NCBI RefSeq assembly: GCF_042682785.1
Contig: NZ_JBHUIB010000001.1
Coordinates: forward strand, 186,001-250,000
DNA: 64,000 nt
Origin: Thalassotalea_F euphylliae
GTDB lineage: Bacteria > Pseudomonadota > Gammaproteobacteria > Enterobacterales > Alteromonadaceae
Direction of reading: 5' to 3'
Positions within the stretch are counted from its first letter, which is position 1. Each line of letters opens with the position of its first letter. The position numbers were made by a program, and so were the translations under genes. Below the pieces are notes generated by a model. The model worked only from the letters and a program-made list of their open reading frames with translations. It did no database searches and was not told where the DNA came from. Positions 26,448 to 35,702 of this stretch are shown here, piece by piece.

Positions 26448-26990
26448 TTAGCTCTCCTCTAACTCCAGTGTTTCTAAGCTTTCTCGCGCAAGTGCCAACC
26501 ATTTCTTTTTGTATTTTTTGTCAGTGGTAATAAAAGAAATAAAGGTAAGCTGTCCGTTTACTGGTAAGGCATAAGTAAGGTTGTATTGATACTTTCCAAC
26601 ACCTTTTGTTTCGTATTCATAGACAGCTATTTTGGTGCCTAGCCGCGTGTAAACCTTGTCCTTCTTCCAACTTGCTTTACCACTGGCCTTTCTCAGCATA
26701 TTTGAAATAGACTTGTGGATTTTATTCATGTCTTTCTTGCTTGCCGGTGTTGGGTATTGGGTAAACGTAAAACTGACACTGTTGTCCCCATCAGTAAATG
26801 CAAACGAAGGCGGCACCGATTGTTTGCCATAGCGTTTATTCAGCGCGTTGTTTGACAGTTGCTTGAGCTCGGTTGGCAATGCAATACCAAGTTGGTTCTC
26901 AAAAAACTGATAATGTGTCGTGTTGCCTGCATACGCCGCAACACTCGTGGATAGCGCGAATAATGCGGCGAGAAAATGTTGTAGCTTCAT
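26448..26990 (-). CDS. Secreted protein of unknown function in alginate operon
   Basis: A 180-residue protein with a clear signal peptide (MKLQHFLAALFALSTSVAAY, cleavage near AYAGN). The mature part is lysine-rich and probably an alpha/beta fold (NQLGIALPTELKQLSNNALN, SVSFTFTQYPTPASKKDMNK, TKIAVYEYETKG, YALPVNGQLTFISFITTDKK). No lipobox, membrane helix or known catalytic motif is seen. It starts 18 bases after the stop of the PL7 gene at 27009, so the two are surely co-transcribed. A periplasmic or secreted accessory to alginate breakdown is a guess. I do not recognise the family. Confidence 0.75.
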   Translation of the reverse strand: MKLQHFLAALFALSTSVAAYAGNTTHYQFFENQLGIALPTELKQLSNNALNKRYGKQSVPPSFAFTDGDNSVSFTFTQYPTPASKKDMNKIHKSISNMLRKASGKASWKKDKVYTRLGTKIAVYEYETKGVGKYQYNLTYALPVNGQLTFISFITTDKKYKKKWLALARESLETLELEES

Positions 26991-27008
26991 ATAAGTTCTC
27001 GATATTTA

Positions 27009-28451
27009 TTAGTTGGTTGGAGAATAGCCATCGTGGCTATTCTCAATTCGATAGAAGGTTGCTTGCACATAGTCATGGCGATCACCCGAGTTATTTTGAT
27101 TATACGTACCAGCTTTGAAGTACATGTATTGCCCGCCTTGATCATAGCCACTGGCAGACATGTCTACCTGCTCTGATACCTCGCTGCCATCAGCTTTAGT
27201 GATAGCAACTGTAAGCACGTTTGCATCAACAGATATGCGATAGCTAAAACGCTCGTTAAGTGGGATACCATCTGGCGGATTGCTGGCACTATTGCCACGG
27301 CTGCCGATTAATTCGTAGTAGGTATCTTCGCCACCAAGAAGCTCATGCGCTATGTATATAGCGCCATTGACGTTGTCTGGCAGTTTACGGTAGTAGAGAC
27401 GAACAGGCTCATCATCATTCGCATGTATCTGACCAATAATCACCCGCCCAATTTGGTAACCTTCACCGGTAGTCGTAACATGGTTTACCGCCAATTCAGC
27501 CAACATTTCACCATCTATTCCGCCCGCATTGTTTTGATCAGATAGTGGTGCAGACGAAAAAACCCAGTTGTTTTGATTCACGCCTTGTGTGCTGAAGTTC
27601 GTATTGCCCCTGCGCAACATTTCTCTGAGTTCAGAACGCACATAATTGGTATTAGTAGAGGTTTTATAGCCGGATACTGACGTACTAAACGTAATGCCAC
27701 CATCTTTAGAAAGCATAAAAAATCTAGGGTCGAAGTAACCTGCTGCCAGATCTTGCTCTTTAATGCTATCTGAGCGGCCATTACTATCTTCATCCGTCGG
27801 TACACTCAAGTACCAATCCACTAATTCAATGTCATGACTAACATTTTGCTCACAACCAAACACTTCAACCTCAAGCAATTCGCTGGGCTGTGATAGCGAA
27901 GTACCGGTTAAATCGAATCTTATGTATTTAGCTGTTGCACTTGTTAGAGACGTCAACTCGGTTACATCTGGAATCAACGCATTCACTTGGCTTTGCTCTT
28001 GGTTAACCAATAATTGCCAGTTCTCATTGTCTTTAGAAGCAAAGACACTGAAATGATGAGATACCTGATTGTCTCCCCATGTGAGCACCGCTTCTTTAAC
28101 CAAAGCAGGCGCCGCAAGTTTTATAACAAGCGAGTTATCAATCAAGGGTGCTGTCCAGCTTGAATTGTGGGTCTTATCTTGATCGATCAACTCGGCAATA
28201 CTTTCAGAAGGTGATGTGTCTTCGCCCGTTGAATACGCATCAGAAAGTTCGAGTTTGTAACTGACATCACAGCTAATGTCTGCGATATCAATTGGCGGCG
28301 TCGTAGGTGTTTGAGAATCCCCCGGTTGTGTTGGCGATCCAATATTATCGGTTGCTGGTGAGTTTCCACCAGCAGAGCTACCGCAGCCCACTAAAATTAA
28401 ACCCATACACGTGACCAAAGAGACGAAGAACGCATGATTTCTTTCCCTCAT
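27009..28451 (-). CDS. Alginate lyase lipoprotein with CBM32-like domain, PL7 family
   Basis: A 480-residue lyase. The start at 28451 has AGGA 5 bases upstream and begins a lipoprotein signal (LILVGCGSS), while the frame extends 20 codons further back. After a Ser/Thr/Pro-rich linker, residues about 55-205 form an F5/8-type (CBM32-like) sugar-binding domain (WGDNQVSHHFSVFASKDNEN, AKYIRFDLTG, LLEVEVFGCE). The PL7 domain follows with RSELREM, IIGQIHAN and MYFKAGTYNQ, which carry the catalytic Arg/Gln/His/Tyr residues. It cuts polymeric alginate at the cell surface or in the periplasm. It is the first gene of a minus-strand operon with the secreted 180-residue protein, divergent from the TonB receptor at 29003. 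Confidence 0.93.
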   Translation of the reverse strand: MRERNHAFFVSLVTCMGLILVGCGSSAGGNSPATDNIGSPTQPGDSQTPTTPPIDIADISCDVSYKLELSDAYSTGEDTSPSESIAELIDQDKTHNSSWTAPLIDNSLVIKLAAPALVKEAVLTWGDNQVSHHFSVFASKDNENWQLLVNQEQSQVNALIPDVTELTSLTSATAKYIRFDLTGTSLSQPSELLEVEVFGCEQNVSHDIELVDWYLSVPTDEDSNGRSDSIKEQDLAAGYFDPRFFMLSKDGGITFSTSVSGYKTSTNTNYVRSELREMLRRGNTNFSTQGVNQNNWVFSSAPLSDQNNAGGIDGEMLAELAVNHVTTTGEGYQIGRVIIGQIHANDDEPVRLYYRKLPDNVNGAIYIAHELLGGEDTYYELIGSRGNSASNPPDGIPLNERFSYRISVDANVLTVAITKADGSEVSEQVDMSASGYDQGGQYMYFKAGTYNQNNSGDRHDYVQATFYRIENSHDGYSPTN

Positions 28452-28683
28452 TTTCCTGCGTATGTCCAGCTTAATAATTAAGGGGTTCAGCAAACTAGTA
28501 AGCAAATTCATTGTCGATATTTAACCATTTGTCTAATCACTAATTCCGATCAACTAACCTATGATGTCGAACACAGAATATAAGGTAACGCCCCCTATCA
28601 TCTGAAAAATCGCCATACTCAGTCCTCGTTAATGAGCGAATACTGCTCAGTACATTACGAAGATCTTTACACCACAGAACACC

Positions 28684-28699
28684 TTTTGGTCAACCAAAA
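28684..28699. promoter_or_regulatory. Candidate GntR operator in divergent promoter region
   Basis: TTTTGGT-CA-ACCAAAA, a perfect 7-bp inverted repeat with a two-base centre, lies between the divergent PL7 and TonB-receptor genes. It is close to the UxuR/ExuR consensus TTGGT-NN-ACCAA. Confidence 0.5.
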
Positions 28700-28926
28700 A
28701 AGGCTTTTTGGTTTTATTAAAAGAAATTTAGGATATGCTACAAAGTTCACTAAACATAAGGCTTGTAGCGCAGACATCAAATTCTAGAGATATTTAACAT
28801 CAACTAACCAACAAAAACACTTACATATATTTTTCAAACACTTAATAGCAAAAACAGGCTTCTACATCAATATTTTTGGTAATAACTAAAAATATAACCA
28901 ATCACATTATTGTTTTACCAAAATGG

Positions 28927-28955
28927 TTGACAATACGATTTTGTATTGCTTGAAT
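28927..28955 (+). promoter_or_regulatory. Promoter of TonB receptor gene with operator-like repeat
   Basis: TTGACA, a 17-base spacer and TTGAAT resemble a sigma-70 promoter. The -35 box is embedded in TGGTTGACAA (28924-28933). The spacer carries an inverted repeat CAATAC-GATTTT-GTATTG (28931-28948). It lies 48 bases before the ATG at 29003. Confidence 0.5.
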
Positions 28956-29002
28956 AAGGCTAAATCGACATATAAAAAAACTATAATTAATCGGATAAAA
29001 CA

Positions 29003-32000
29003 ATGGCTACTACTAACAAGTTAAACAAAGTCAGCTGGGCAATACGCCACGGGGACAGCGACCGAAAACAGCCGTATAAGCAACTGTTGTGCGCATCTAC
29101 ATTACTTACCTTGATGGCTTTCCCTGCGACCGCAGAGCAAGAAGCAGAACAAAAAGTTGACGCTGACGAAGTAGAAGTAATCGAAGTTCGCGGTGCCTTA
29201 CAAAGAACCATGACACGTTCTTTGGCAGAAAAGAAAAACAACACTGCGATTGTAGATGCTGTTGCCGCCGCAGATTTTGGTGAATTGCCAGGTCTATCGT
29301 TATCCGATGTTATAGAGAACATTTCAGGTGCTTCTGGTCACCGTCTAAAAGGCAGCCAGAACGAAATTTCTATCCGTGGTTTGGGCTCTTACTGGGGCTA
29401 CTCAACGTTTAATGGTCGAACAATTACCAATGCCGGTCCTGGCCGAGCAGTTAACTTCAAAAAATTCCCATCAGAATTAGTCGATAAAGTCGTCATCTAC
29501 AAATCACAACAAGCTGACTTAGTAGAAGGTGGTACGTCAGGTACCATAGATGTGAATTCTTTACGCGCAGTAGACTACGGTGAAGAGCAAACCACTTTCC
29601 AAGTATCAGGTATTTATAACGAATACTACAACGATATGGAAGGTGGTGACATCTCTCCGTGGGGTGGAAAAATAGTCGCATCTACCGTTCAACAATGGGA
29701 AACCGACTACGGTGACATGGGTTTCACTCTTGGTCTTAACCACACAGATTCAGCGAACCCTGAAGAAAACTATGGCGGTAGCTCGCAAATGGCGGTGTGT
29801 GCCCTGCGCGCAGCTGATGGCACACCATTAGTTGGCGGTAGCAACTGTGCAACAGGCCAACAAGGCGTTAGTGCAGGCCGTGTAGGCCGAGCACCTGAAC
29901 TCGGTGTTGATACTAACTTGGAAGATTTCGACCAAAGCAGTATTTTCTATGTACCGAATGACGCTTACTGGCGTACAGGTGAAGATGAAGATATCCGTAC
30001 CGGTGCTGTATTTACCTTCCAGTGGGTACCTAACGACAAGCTAAATATCAATGCCGACATCGAGTACTCTGATTTAGAGTACACAGAAAAGCGTATGGAG
30101 CTAGCCCTTGATACGCGTCGTGATGATTTAGCTGACCATATTATTTCCGACGATCACACCTTACTTTATGCAACGGGCGAAGCGCGCCCAACATTGCAAG
30201 GTGAATTCCGAAACCAAGAAGATGAATATCGCGGTGGTGGTTTAGAAATAGAATACCAAGCCACTGACCGCTTGGCGCTAGCACTAGACTTATCTTATTC
30301 GAAATCTTACCGCTACCGTTTACGTCATCGCACAAAATTCCGTTCAACAGAACGATATAACTACGCTTTAGATTTCCGTGGCCGCAATGTACCGACATTA
30401 ACATGGTTAGACAGTAATCGTTTAGGCCCTGGCGATTCTGGTTTTGCGTCGTGGGAAGCCTTCGATGCGAGCTATATGGGTAACTTTGTTCACGATGATC
30501 ATGCATATGTTGAATACCGACGTACTCACGAAGAGCGTGAAGATGATATTTGGGCAGTCGACTTTAGCGGTGAATATGAACTAGACAACGACTACTTCTC
30601 AAGCATCAAAGCAGGTGTTCGCTACTCTGTTGAGAACTTGGTTGATTACGTCAATAACGACGTGTCACTCGTCATTGCTACGGGTGAACAGCGCAACGGC
30701 GCAAGTGACAATGAAGATAACAACTGGGACGAACTCAACCCAGAAGCAAACTCAGCGTTAATCAACGGCATTATCAACAACTGTGTTAACGATCACGAAA
30801 ACGATATTCAGTTTGTTGAAGAACCTGGTGAAGGTGGTGATGCCACTCAATACGCTACTTACGACCACAAGTGTTTTATTGGTCAAGTGTTAGGTCAGTT
30901 ACCTGGCGCAACGAGCACCGATTTTTACGATATTGGTGAGCGTGAAGATGGCCGTGACGGTGGTGACCGTGATGTAGAGGAAACAATCACCGCAGCTTAC
31001 ATCATGGGTAACATTGATACGGAAATAGCAGACATTCCGGTGTTCGGTAACGTTGGTGTTCGCGTTGTAAAAACAGAGACGCATTCTGATGGCTGGGGTG
31101 ACAAAGTTTACATCACCTCTCGCGAGACAGATGAAGGCGACATTGTTTGGGATTCAGTGATTAACCCAACGGGTGAAATTGAGCGTGTAACGCTTGATTC
31201 AGATTACACCGAAGTGCTGCCAAGTTTGAATTTAACGTTTGTTGTACGAGATGACCTTTACATCCGTACTGCCGCATACCGCTCTATGTCTCGTTTCCAA
31301 ATGAATGCAATGTCTGCAGGTGTAAGCTATGAAACCTGTGAAGATGAAGACGACACGGTATGTGATCCAAATACCAATACCGACTACTCAGAAGTTATCC
31401 GCGGTGGTGAAGCAAATGGTAACCACTTAGACCCATACACGGCAGATAACTACGATTTATCATTTGAGTACTACCCTTCTGAAGATGCTGCAGTCAGTCT
31501 AGCGCTTTACTACAAGTCATTCACGGGTGGTTATGAAACACTTACGGAACAGCGTGATATTACGGTAAACCTAGACGGTGTGGACAGCACATACCCTGAT
31601 GTCAGCCATATCGTAAAACAAACCTCAAGTGATGAGTCCACCATAAAAGGTTTTGAAATTACGGCACAAAAACATTTTGTCGAACTGCCAGAACCATTCA
31701 ATGGCTTAGGTACCAAAATCGCCTGGAACCATGCTGATTCAGACTTTGTAACTGACGAACCAGCAAGCCCAGGTATCGTGCCAGATGCTAACTTATTCGG
31801 TTTCTCTGAAGATGTAGCTTCAGCATCTATTTACTGGGAAGGCGAAAAGACAACCGTGCGCTTGTTATGGAAGTACCGTTCAGAGTACTTACAACCTAAC
31901 AGCCTGCCATTCCCAGATCGCTCACACCGCTATGTGCAGGATGCGACTTACTTAGACATGTCAGCGAAATACAAACTGAACTCTAACGTCAGCTTCTTCC

Positions 32001-32119
32001 TGAAAGGTTTGAACTTAACCGATGAGCCACAAGTGATGACACGCGGTAATGACACCACTATCGCAGACTACTCGCGTTCGGGCACTAAATGGGAGTTTGG
32101 CGTAAAAGCGAAATTCTAA
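29003..32119 (+). CDS. TonB-dependent receptor, probable alginate-oligomer importer
   Basis: A 1038-residue outer-membrane receptor, the largest in the window. The signal region has a long basic start (KLNKVSWAIRHGDSDRKQPY) followed by a hydrophobic core (LLCASTLLTLMAFPATAEQE). Next come VEVIEVRGALQRTMTRSLAE, plug motifs LPGLSLSDVIENISGASGHR and NEISIRGLGSYWGYSTFNGR, and VVIYKSQQADLVEGGTSGTI, then the barrel and a terminal WEFGVKAKF. Its position between PL7 lyase and DEH-metabolism genes indicates uptake of alginate fragments. It is only distantly similar to the receptor at 18378, so the two may prefer oligomers of different size or M/G composition (inference). Confidence 0.92.
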   Translation: MATTNKLNKVSWAIRHGDSDRKQPYKQLLCASTLLTLMAFPATAEQEAEQKVDADEVEVIEVRGALQRTMTRSLAEKKNNTAIVDAVAAADFGELPGLSLSDVIENISGASGHRLKGSQNEISIRGLGSYWGYSTFNGRTITNAGPGRAVNFKKFPSELVDKVVIYKSQQADLVEGGTSGTIDVNSLRAVDYGEEQTTFQVSGIYNEYYNDMEGGDISPWGGKIVASTVQQWETDYGDMGFTLGLNHTDSANPEENYGGSSQMAVCALRAADGTPLVGGSNCATGQQGVSAGRVGRAPELGVDTNLEDFDQSSIFYVPNDAYWRTGEDEDIRTGAVFTFQWVPNDKLNINADIEYSDLEYTEKRMELALDTRRDDLADHIISDDHTLLYATGEARPTLQGEFRNQEDEYRGGGLEIEYQATDRLALALDLSYSKSYRYRLRHRTKFRSTERYNYALDFRGRNVPTLTWLDSNRLGPGDSGFASWEAFDASYMGNFVHDDHAYVEYRRTHEEREDDIWAVDFSGEYELDNDYFSSIKAGVRYSVENLVDYVNNDVSLVIATGEQRNGASDNEDNNWDELNPEANSALINGIINNCVNDHENDIQFVEEPGEGGDATQYATYDHKCFIGQVLGQLPGATSTDFYDIGEREDGRDGGDRDVEETITAAYIMGNIDTEIADIPVFGNVGVRVVKTETHSDGWGDKVYITSRETDEGDIVWDSVINPTGEIERVTLDSDYTEVLPSLNLTFVVRDDLYIRTAAYRSMSRFQMNAMSAGVSYETCEDEDDTVCDPNTNTDYSEVIRGGEANGNHLDPYTADNYDLSFEYYPSEDAAVSLALYYKSFTGGYETLTEQRDITVNLDGVDSTYPDVSHIVKQTSSDESTIKGFEITAQKHFVELPEPFNGLGTKIAWNHADSDFVTDEPASPGIVPDANLFGFSEDVASASIYWEGEKTTVRLLWKYRSEYLQPNSLPFPDRSHRYVQDATYLDMSAKYKLNSNVSFFLKGLNLTDEPQVMTRGNDTTIADYSRSGTKWEFGVKAKF

Positions 32120-32161
32120 TGAATATCTAAGGTTACTTTTTAACGGTAACCCAACAATTTA

Positions 32162-32188
32162 GGTAAGTAGTGCTCGCTGCTACTTACC
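32162..32188 (+). terminator. Hairpin after TonB receptor gene
   Basis: A 9-bp stem GGTAAGTAG / CTACTTACC with a nine-base loop, 43 bases past the stop and followed by an A-rich stretch rather than Ts. It may terminate weakly or stabilise the message. Confidence 0.45.
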
Positions 32189-32326
32189 GCAAATAAAATA
32201 GGCGGAGTGCTGTAAGGCCAATGAGCATGACATTCCAACAATTAACTTGAAGTTTAGTGCAACAAAACAAGAGCAAAATTCGCTAAAACGCTCTGCTGCA
32301 CTGATGAACTTAATTAGGAGTATATG

Positions 32327-33208
32327 ATGTCAAAACCAACGATTGGATTTATCGGTCTTGGCCTGATGGGCGGCAATATGGTCGAGAACCTTCAAAAGCG
32401 CGGCTATCAGTTAACCGTAATGGACTTAAACCCTGACGCAGTCGCGACATGTGTTGCACGTGGCGCAACAGCAGCAAGTTCAGCTAAAGAATTGGCAGAA
32501 GCAAGTGACATTGTCATGTTGTGTTTAACGACTTCAGCGGTTGTTGAAAAGCTTATTTATGCTGACGATGGCATCTTAGCTGGAATGAAAGAAGGCTCTG
32601 TATTAGTTGATTTTGGTACATCAATTCCTGCGTCAACGCGCAAGATTGGCGCTGATTTAGCGGCTAAAGGTGTGGGTATGGTTGATGCTCCGCTTGGTCG
32701 CACACCAGCTCATGCAAAAGATGGCCTATTAAACATTATGGCAGCGGGCGATATTGATACGTTCAATAAAGTTAAACCTGTACTTGAAGATCAAGGTGAA
32801 AACGTATTCCACCTTGGTGCTTTGGGCGCTGGCCACACAACAAAACTTATCAACAACTTTATGGGCATGACAACGGTAGCCACTATGTCGCAAGCCTTCG
32901 CTGTTGCGAAACTTTCAGGTGTTGATGGCCAACAGTTGTTCGACATTATGTCAGCGGGCCCTTCTAATTCTCCATTTATGCAGTTCTGTAAATTTTATGC
33001 GGTAGACGGTGAAGAGAAACTCGGTTTTTCTGTCGCGAACGCAAACAAAGATTTGGGCTACTTCCTAGAGATGGTCAAAGACTTGGGTACTGAATCACTT
33101 ATTGCAGAGGGTACTTCAGCAAACTTGCAAGCAGCTGTTGATGCGGGTCTTGCACAAAATGACGTACCTGTAATCTTTGATTACTTTACAAAATTAGCGA
33201 AAGCATAA
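32327..33208 (+). CDS. Beta-hydroxyacid dehydrogenase family, candidate DEH reductase
   Basis: A 293-residue NAD(P)-dependent dehydrogenase of the 6-phosphogluconate/3-hydroxyisobutyrate family. It has the Rossmann motif GFIGLGLMGGNMV at the N-terminus, substrate loop VDAPLGRTPAHAKDG, and the catalytic-lysine helix GHTTKLINNFMGM. In alginate loci of Vibrio and related bacteria members of this family reduce DEH to 2-keto-3-deoxygluconate. Located directly before PL6, PL17 and kdgF, this one is the stronger DEH-reductase candidate of the two here. The second ATG, 32327, is chosen because AGGAG then lies 6 bases away rather than 3. Two hairpins follow the gene. Confidence 0.88.
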   Translation: MSKPTIGFIGLGLMGGNMVENLQKRGYQLTVMDLNPDAVATCVARGATAASSAKELAEASDIVMLCLTTSAVVEKLIYADDGILAGMKEGSVLVDFGTSIPASTRKIGADLAAKGVGMVDAPLGRTPAHAKDGLLNIMAAGDIDTFNKVKPVLEDQGENVFHLGALGAGHTTKLINNFMGMTTVATMSQAFAVAKLSGVDGQQLFDIMSAGPSNSPFMQFCKFYAVDGEEKLGFSVANANKDLGYFLEMVKDLGTESLIAEGTSANLQAAVDAGLAQNDVPVIFDYFTKLAKA

Positions 33209-33251
33209 CGCTCTGTCCAACAGACGATTGAGTTAGTGTGAGTTGTAAAAG

Positions 33252-33330
33252 TGTAGTGGGTTTAATCTCCCTCAAAGTTTTCCCACTACAACCCTAAGGC
33301 TTTCTATTACATGGAGTTGGGAAAGCCTTA
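33252..33330 (+). terminator. Two tandem hairpins before PL6 gene
   Basis: Stem TGTAGTGGG / CCCACTACA (33252-33290) is followed by TAAGGCTTTC / GAAAGCCTTA (33295-33330) with ATTTTC after it. They separate the dehydrogenase gene from the lyase operon. Confidence 0.6.
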
Positions 33331-33386
33331 ATTTTCACACTTTATCTCGTTAAATCAACATTAGTTAATAGGTTGTCGGTATATAC

Positions 33387-35696
33387 ATGATCTTCAGTAA
33401 ACACGTAAAAACATTAATATCGTTGGTTATGGCAAACCTAGTTTGCTTACCAATTTTTGCTGCAGAGTACCTTGTTGATTCACCGAGTACCTACAAAAGA
33501 ACAGTAAAAAAACTGGCACCTGGTGACACGATTAAACTTGCCAATGGTACCTATCAAGACTTTGAGATTTTATTTGTCGGTAACGGCACGGAAACACAAC
33601 CTATTACCCTAACGGCAGAGACGAAAGGAAAGGTAGTTTTATCTGGTCAATCAAATCTGCGTTTAGCGGGCGAGCATTTGGTAGTTTCAGGCTTAGTATT
33701 TAAAAACGGCTACACACCAAGTAGTGAAGTAATAGCGTTTCGCCGCAACAAAACAGACTTTGCTTACCATTCACGCGTTACTGAAACCGTTATTGAAGAT
33801 TACTCAAACCCAGACAAGCGCGAGGGCGATTACTGGGTAGCGCTGTATGGTAAACACAACCGTTTTGACCATAACTACTTAGCAGGAAAACGCAATAAAG
33901 GTGTCACGCTTGCCGTACGTTTGAACAGTGAAGACAGCCAAGAAAATCATCATCGCATCGACCATAATTATTTTGGCCCTCGCCCAATTTTCGGCTCAAA
34001 TGGCGGGGAAACTTTACGCATTGGCACTAGCCATCACTCACTGAGTAACTCATTTACTGTCGTTGAGAACAATTACTTTGATCAATGTAATGGTGAAGTT
34101 GAAATTGTTTCAGTGAAATCTGGTAAGAATGAGCTACGCAACAACGTGTTCTTTGAATCACGAGGCACACTGACTTTACGTCACGGTAACGGCAATATAA
34201 TCGAGAATAACATTTTCTTTGGTAATGGCGTTGACCACACCGGCGGTATTCGCGTTATTAACAAGGACCAAGTGGTTCGCAATAATTACCTAGAAGGTTT
34301 AACGGGCTACCGCTTTGGTAGTGGTCTAACGGTCATGAATGGTGTACCTAACTCACCTATTAACCGCTACCACCAAGTAGAAAATGCGCAAATCAGCAAT
34401 AATACGTTGATTAATGTTGCTCATGTCCAACTAGCCGCTGGCAGTGATGCTGAACGAAGCGCAGTACCGATTAATTCAGTTGTTGAAAACAACCTTATTT
34501 TCAATGAAAACCAAACACAACCTTTTACGCTATTTGACGATGTTTCCGGTGTTCGTTTTACCAACAACGTCGCCAACACTCAGCCTTTAAAGCAACTCGA
34601 AACCGGTATTTCACAACAGAAACTGACCTTTAAACGCGCAGCAAACGGTCTGCTTTACCCGACAGATATTCAGGGTAAGGACGCAAACAACATTGGCGTA
34701 AGTAAAGATTTAACACCAATTACCAAAGTACAAACCGGCCCAAGTTGGTATCCAAAAACTGCAGGTGAAACCGCATTTGCTTCAGGTAAAATCATCACGG
34801 TAGCACCTGGCGAAGATGCGCTATTTAACGCCGTTAAAAATGCAAAAGATGGTGACGTGCTGGTTCTTGCTAATGGTGACTACAACGCTCGAAAAGTTGT
34901 TTATATCGATAAAACACTGTCAATTAAAGCGGCACAAAAACAACAAGCAAAGCTGACGTTCGAACGTGGTACTTTCTTTGAAATTCTAGATGGCGGTAAC
35001 TTGAAGCTGGACGGTCTAGTGATTGACGGCCGTAACAGCCCAGATTACTCGGGCAACACGCTTGTACGCACAAAGAAATGGGGCATGACAGCCAATTACC
35101 GTATAGTCATCGAAAACTCAGCAATTAACAATCTGGACATTAACCACTCGTTCCATGTCTTTGAGTCTGGCAAAGGTGCGTTTGCCAATGAAATTGCGCT
35201 GAAAAACAATACCTTTACAAACATCTCTGGTGATGTACTTCGCCTTGATAAAGAAATAGAAGACTTAGGCGTTTACAACGCGGAATACGTGACCTTAGTC
35301 GGCAACGAATTCAGCGAAGTGAAAGGCGCACTGATTAAATTGTATCGTGGCGGAAGTGATGAAAGTACTTTTGGCCCGCACCTGTTGATGACGAACAACA
35401 AGGTTAACAACCTTGGTTTAGGGAAACGCAACAAATCGGGCGCGAGCTTATTTTTACACGGTGTACAGGTCACTGATGTAGAGAAAAACCAGTTAACCAA
35501 TGCTGCGCCAATTATCGTTGAACATACTGTAGGTGAACCTATCACCCGCATTACGGATAACACCTTAAACAAATCGCCTTCGGTGGTTGAACTTCGTGTT
35601 GAGGCGTTAAAAGCTAAAGGCGAGCATACTGCCACACTTAGCAATAACGTTATCAACAACAAAAGCAACGCTACTAGTGCTAAGCCGACGCTTTAA
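33387..35696 (+). CDS. Alginate lyase, PL6 family (two-domain, AlyGC-like)
   Basis: A 769-residue exported lyase with a signal peptide (MVMANLVCLPIFAAEY-like end, cleavage near residue 26) and two parallel beta-helix domains (about 27-430 and 465-755). The N-terminal domain carries the PL6 catalytic Lys244 (VSVKSG) and Arg265 (TLTLRHGNG). The calcium-binding candidates are Asn205, Glu208 (SNGGETLRIG), Glu237 and Glu239 (GEVEIV). All match the residues reported for the Glaciecola enzyme AlyGC with a constant shift of 24. It should act on alginate oligomers, probably exolytically and in the periplasm. It is followed after 6 bases by the PL17 gene. Confidence 0.93.
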   Translation: MIFSKHVKTLISLVMANLVCLPIFAAEYLVDSPSTYKRTVKKLAPGDTIKLANGTYQDFEILFVGNGTETQPITLTAETKGKVVLSGQSNLRLAGEHLVVSGLVFKNGYTPSSEVIAFRRNKTDFAYHSRVTETVIEDYSNPDKREGDYWVALYGKHNRFDHNYLAGKRNKGVTLAVRLNSEDSQENHHRIDHNYFGPRPIFGSNGGETLRIGTSHHSLSNSFTVVENNYFDQCNGEVEIVSVKSGKNELRNNVFFESRGTLTLRHGNGNIIENNIFFGNGVDHTGGIRVINKDQVVRNNYLEGLTGYRFGSGLTVMNGVPNSPINRYHQVENAQISNNTLINVAHVQLAAGSDAERSAVPINSVVENNLIFNENQTQPFTLFDDVSGVRFTNNVANTQPLKQLETGISQQKLTFKRAANGLLYPTDIQGKDANNIGVSKDLTPITKVQTGPSWYPKTAGETAFASGKIITVAPGEDALFNAVKNAKDGDVLVLANGDYNARKVVYIDKTLSIKAAQKQQAKLTFERGTFFEILDGGNLKLDGLVIDGRNSPDYSGNTLVRTKKWGMTANYRIVIENSAINNLDINHSFHVFESGKGAFANEIALKNNTFTNISGDVLRLDKEIEDLGVYNAEYVTLVGNEFSEVKGALIKLYRGGSDESTFGPHLLMTNNKVNNLGLGKRNKSGASLFLHGVQVTDVEKNQLTNAAPIIVEHTVGEPITRITDNTLNKSPSVVELRVEALKAKGEHTATLSNNVINNKSNATSAKPTL

Positions 35697-35702
35697 GGTG
35701 TG

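Noticed and set aside
30141..30506. Open frame of 121 codons antisense to the second alginate receptor
   Set aside because: Shadow frame of the receptor; composition follows the opposite-strand codons.
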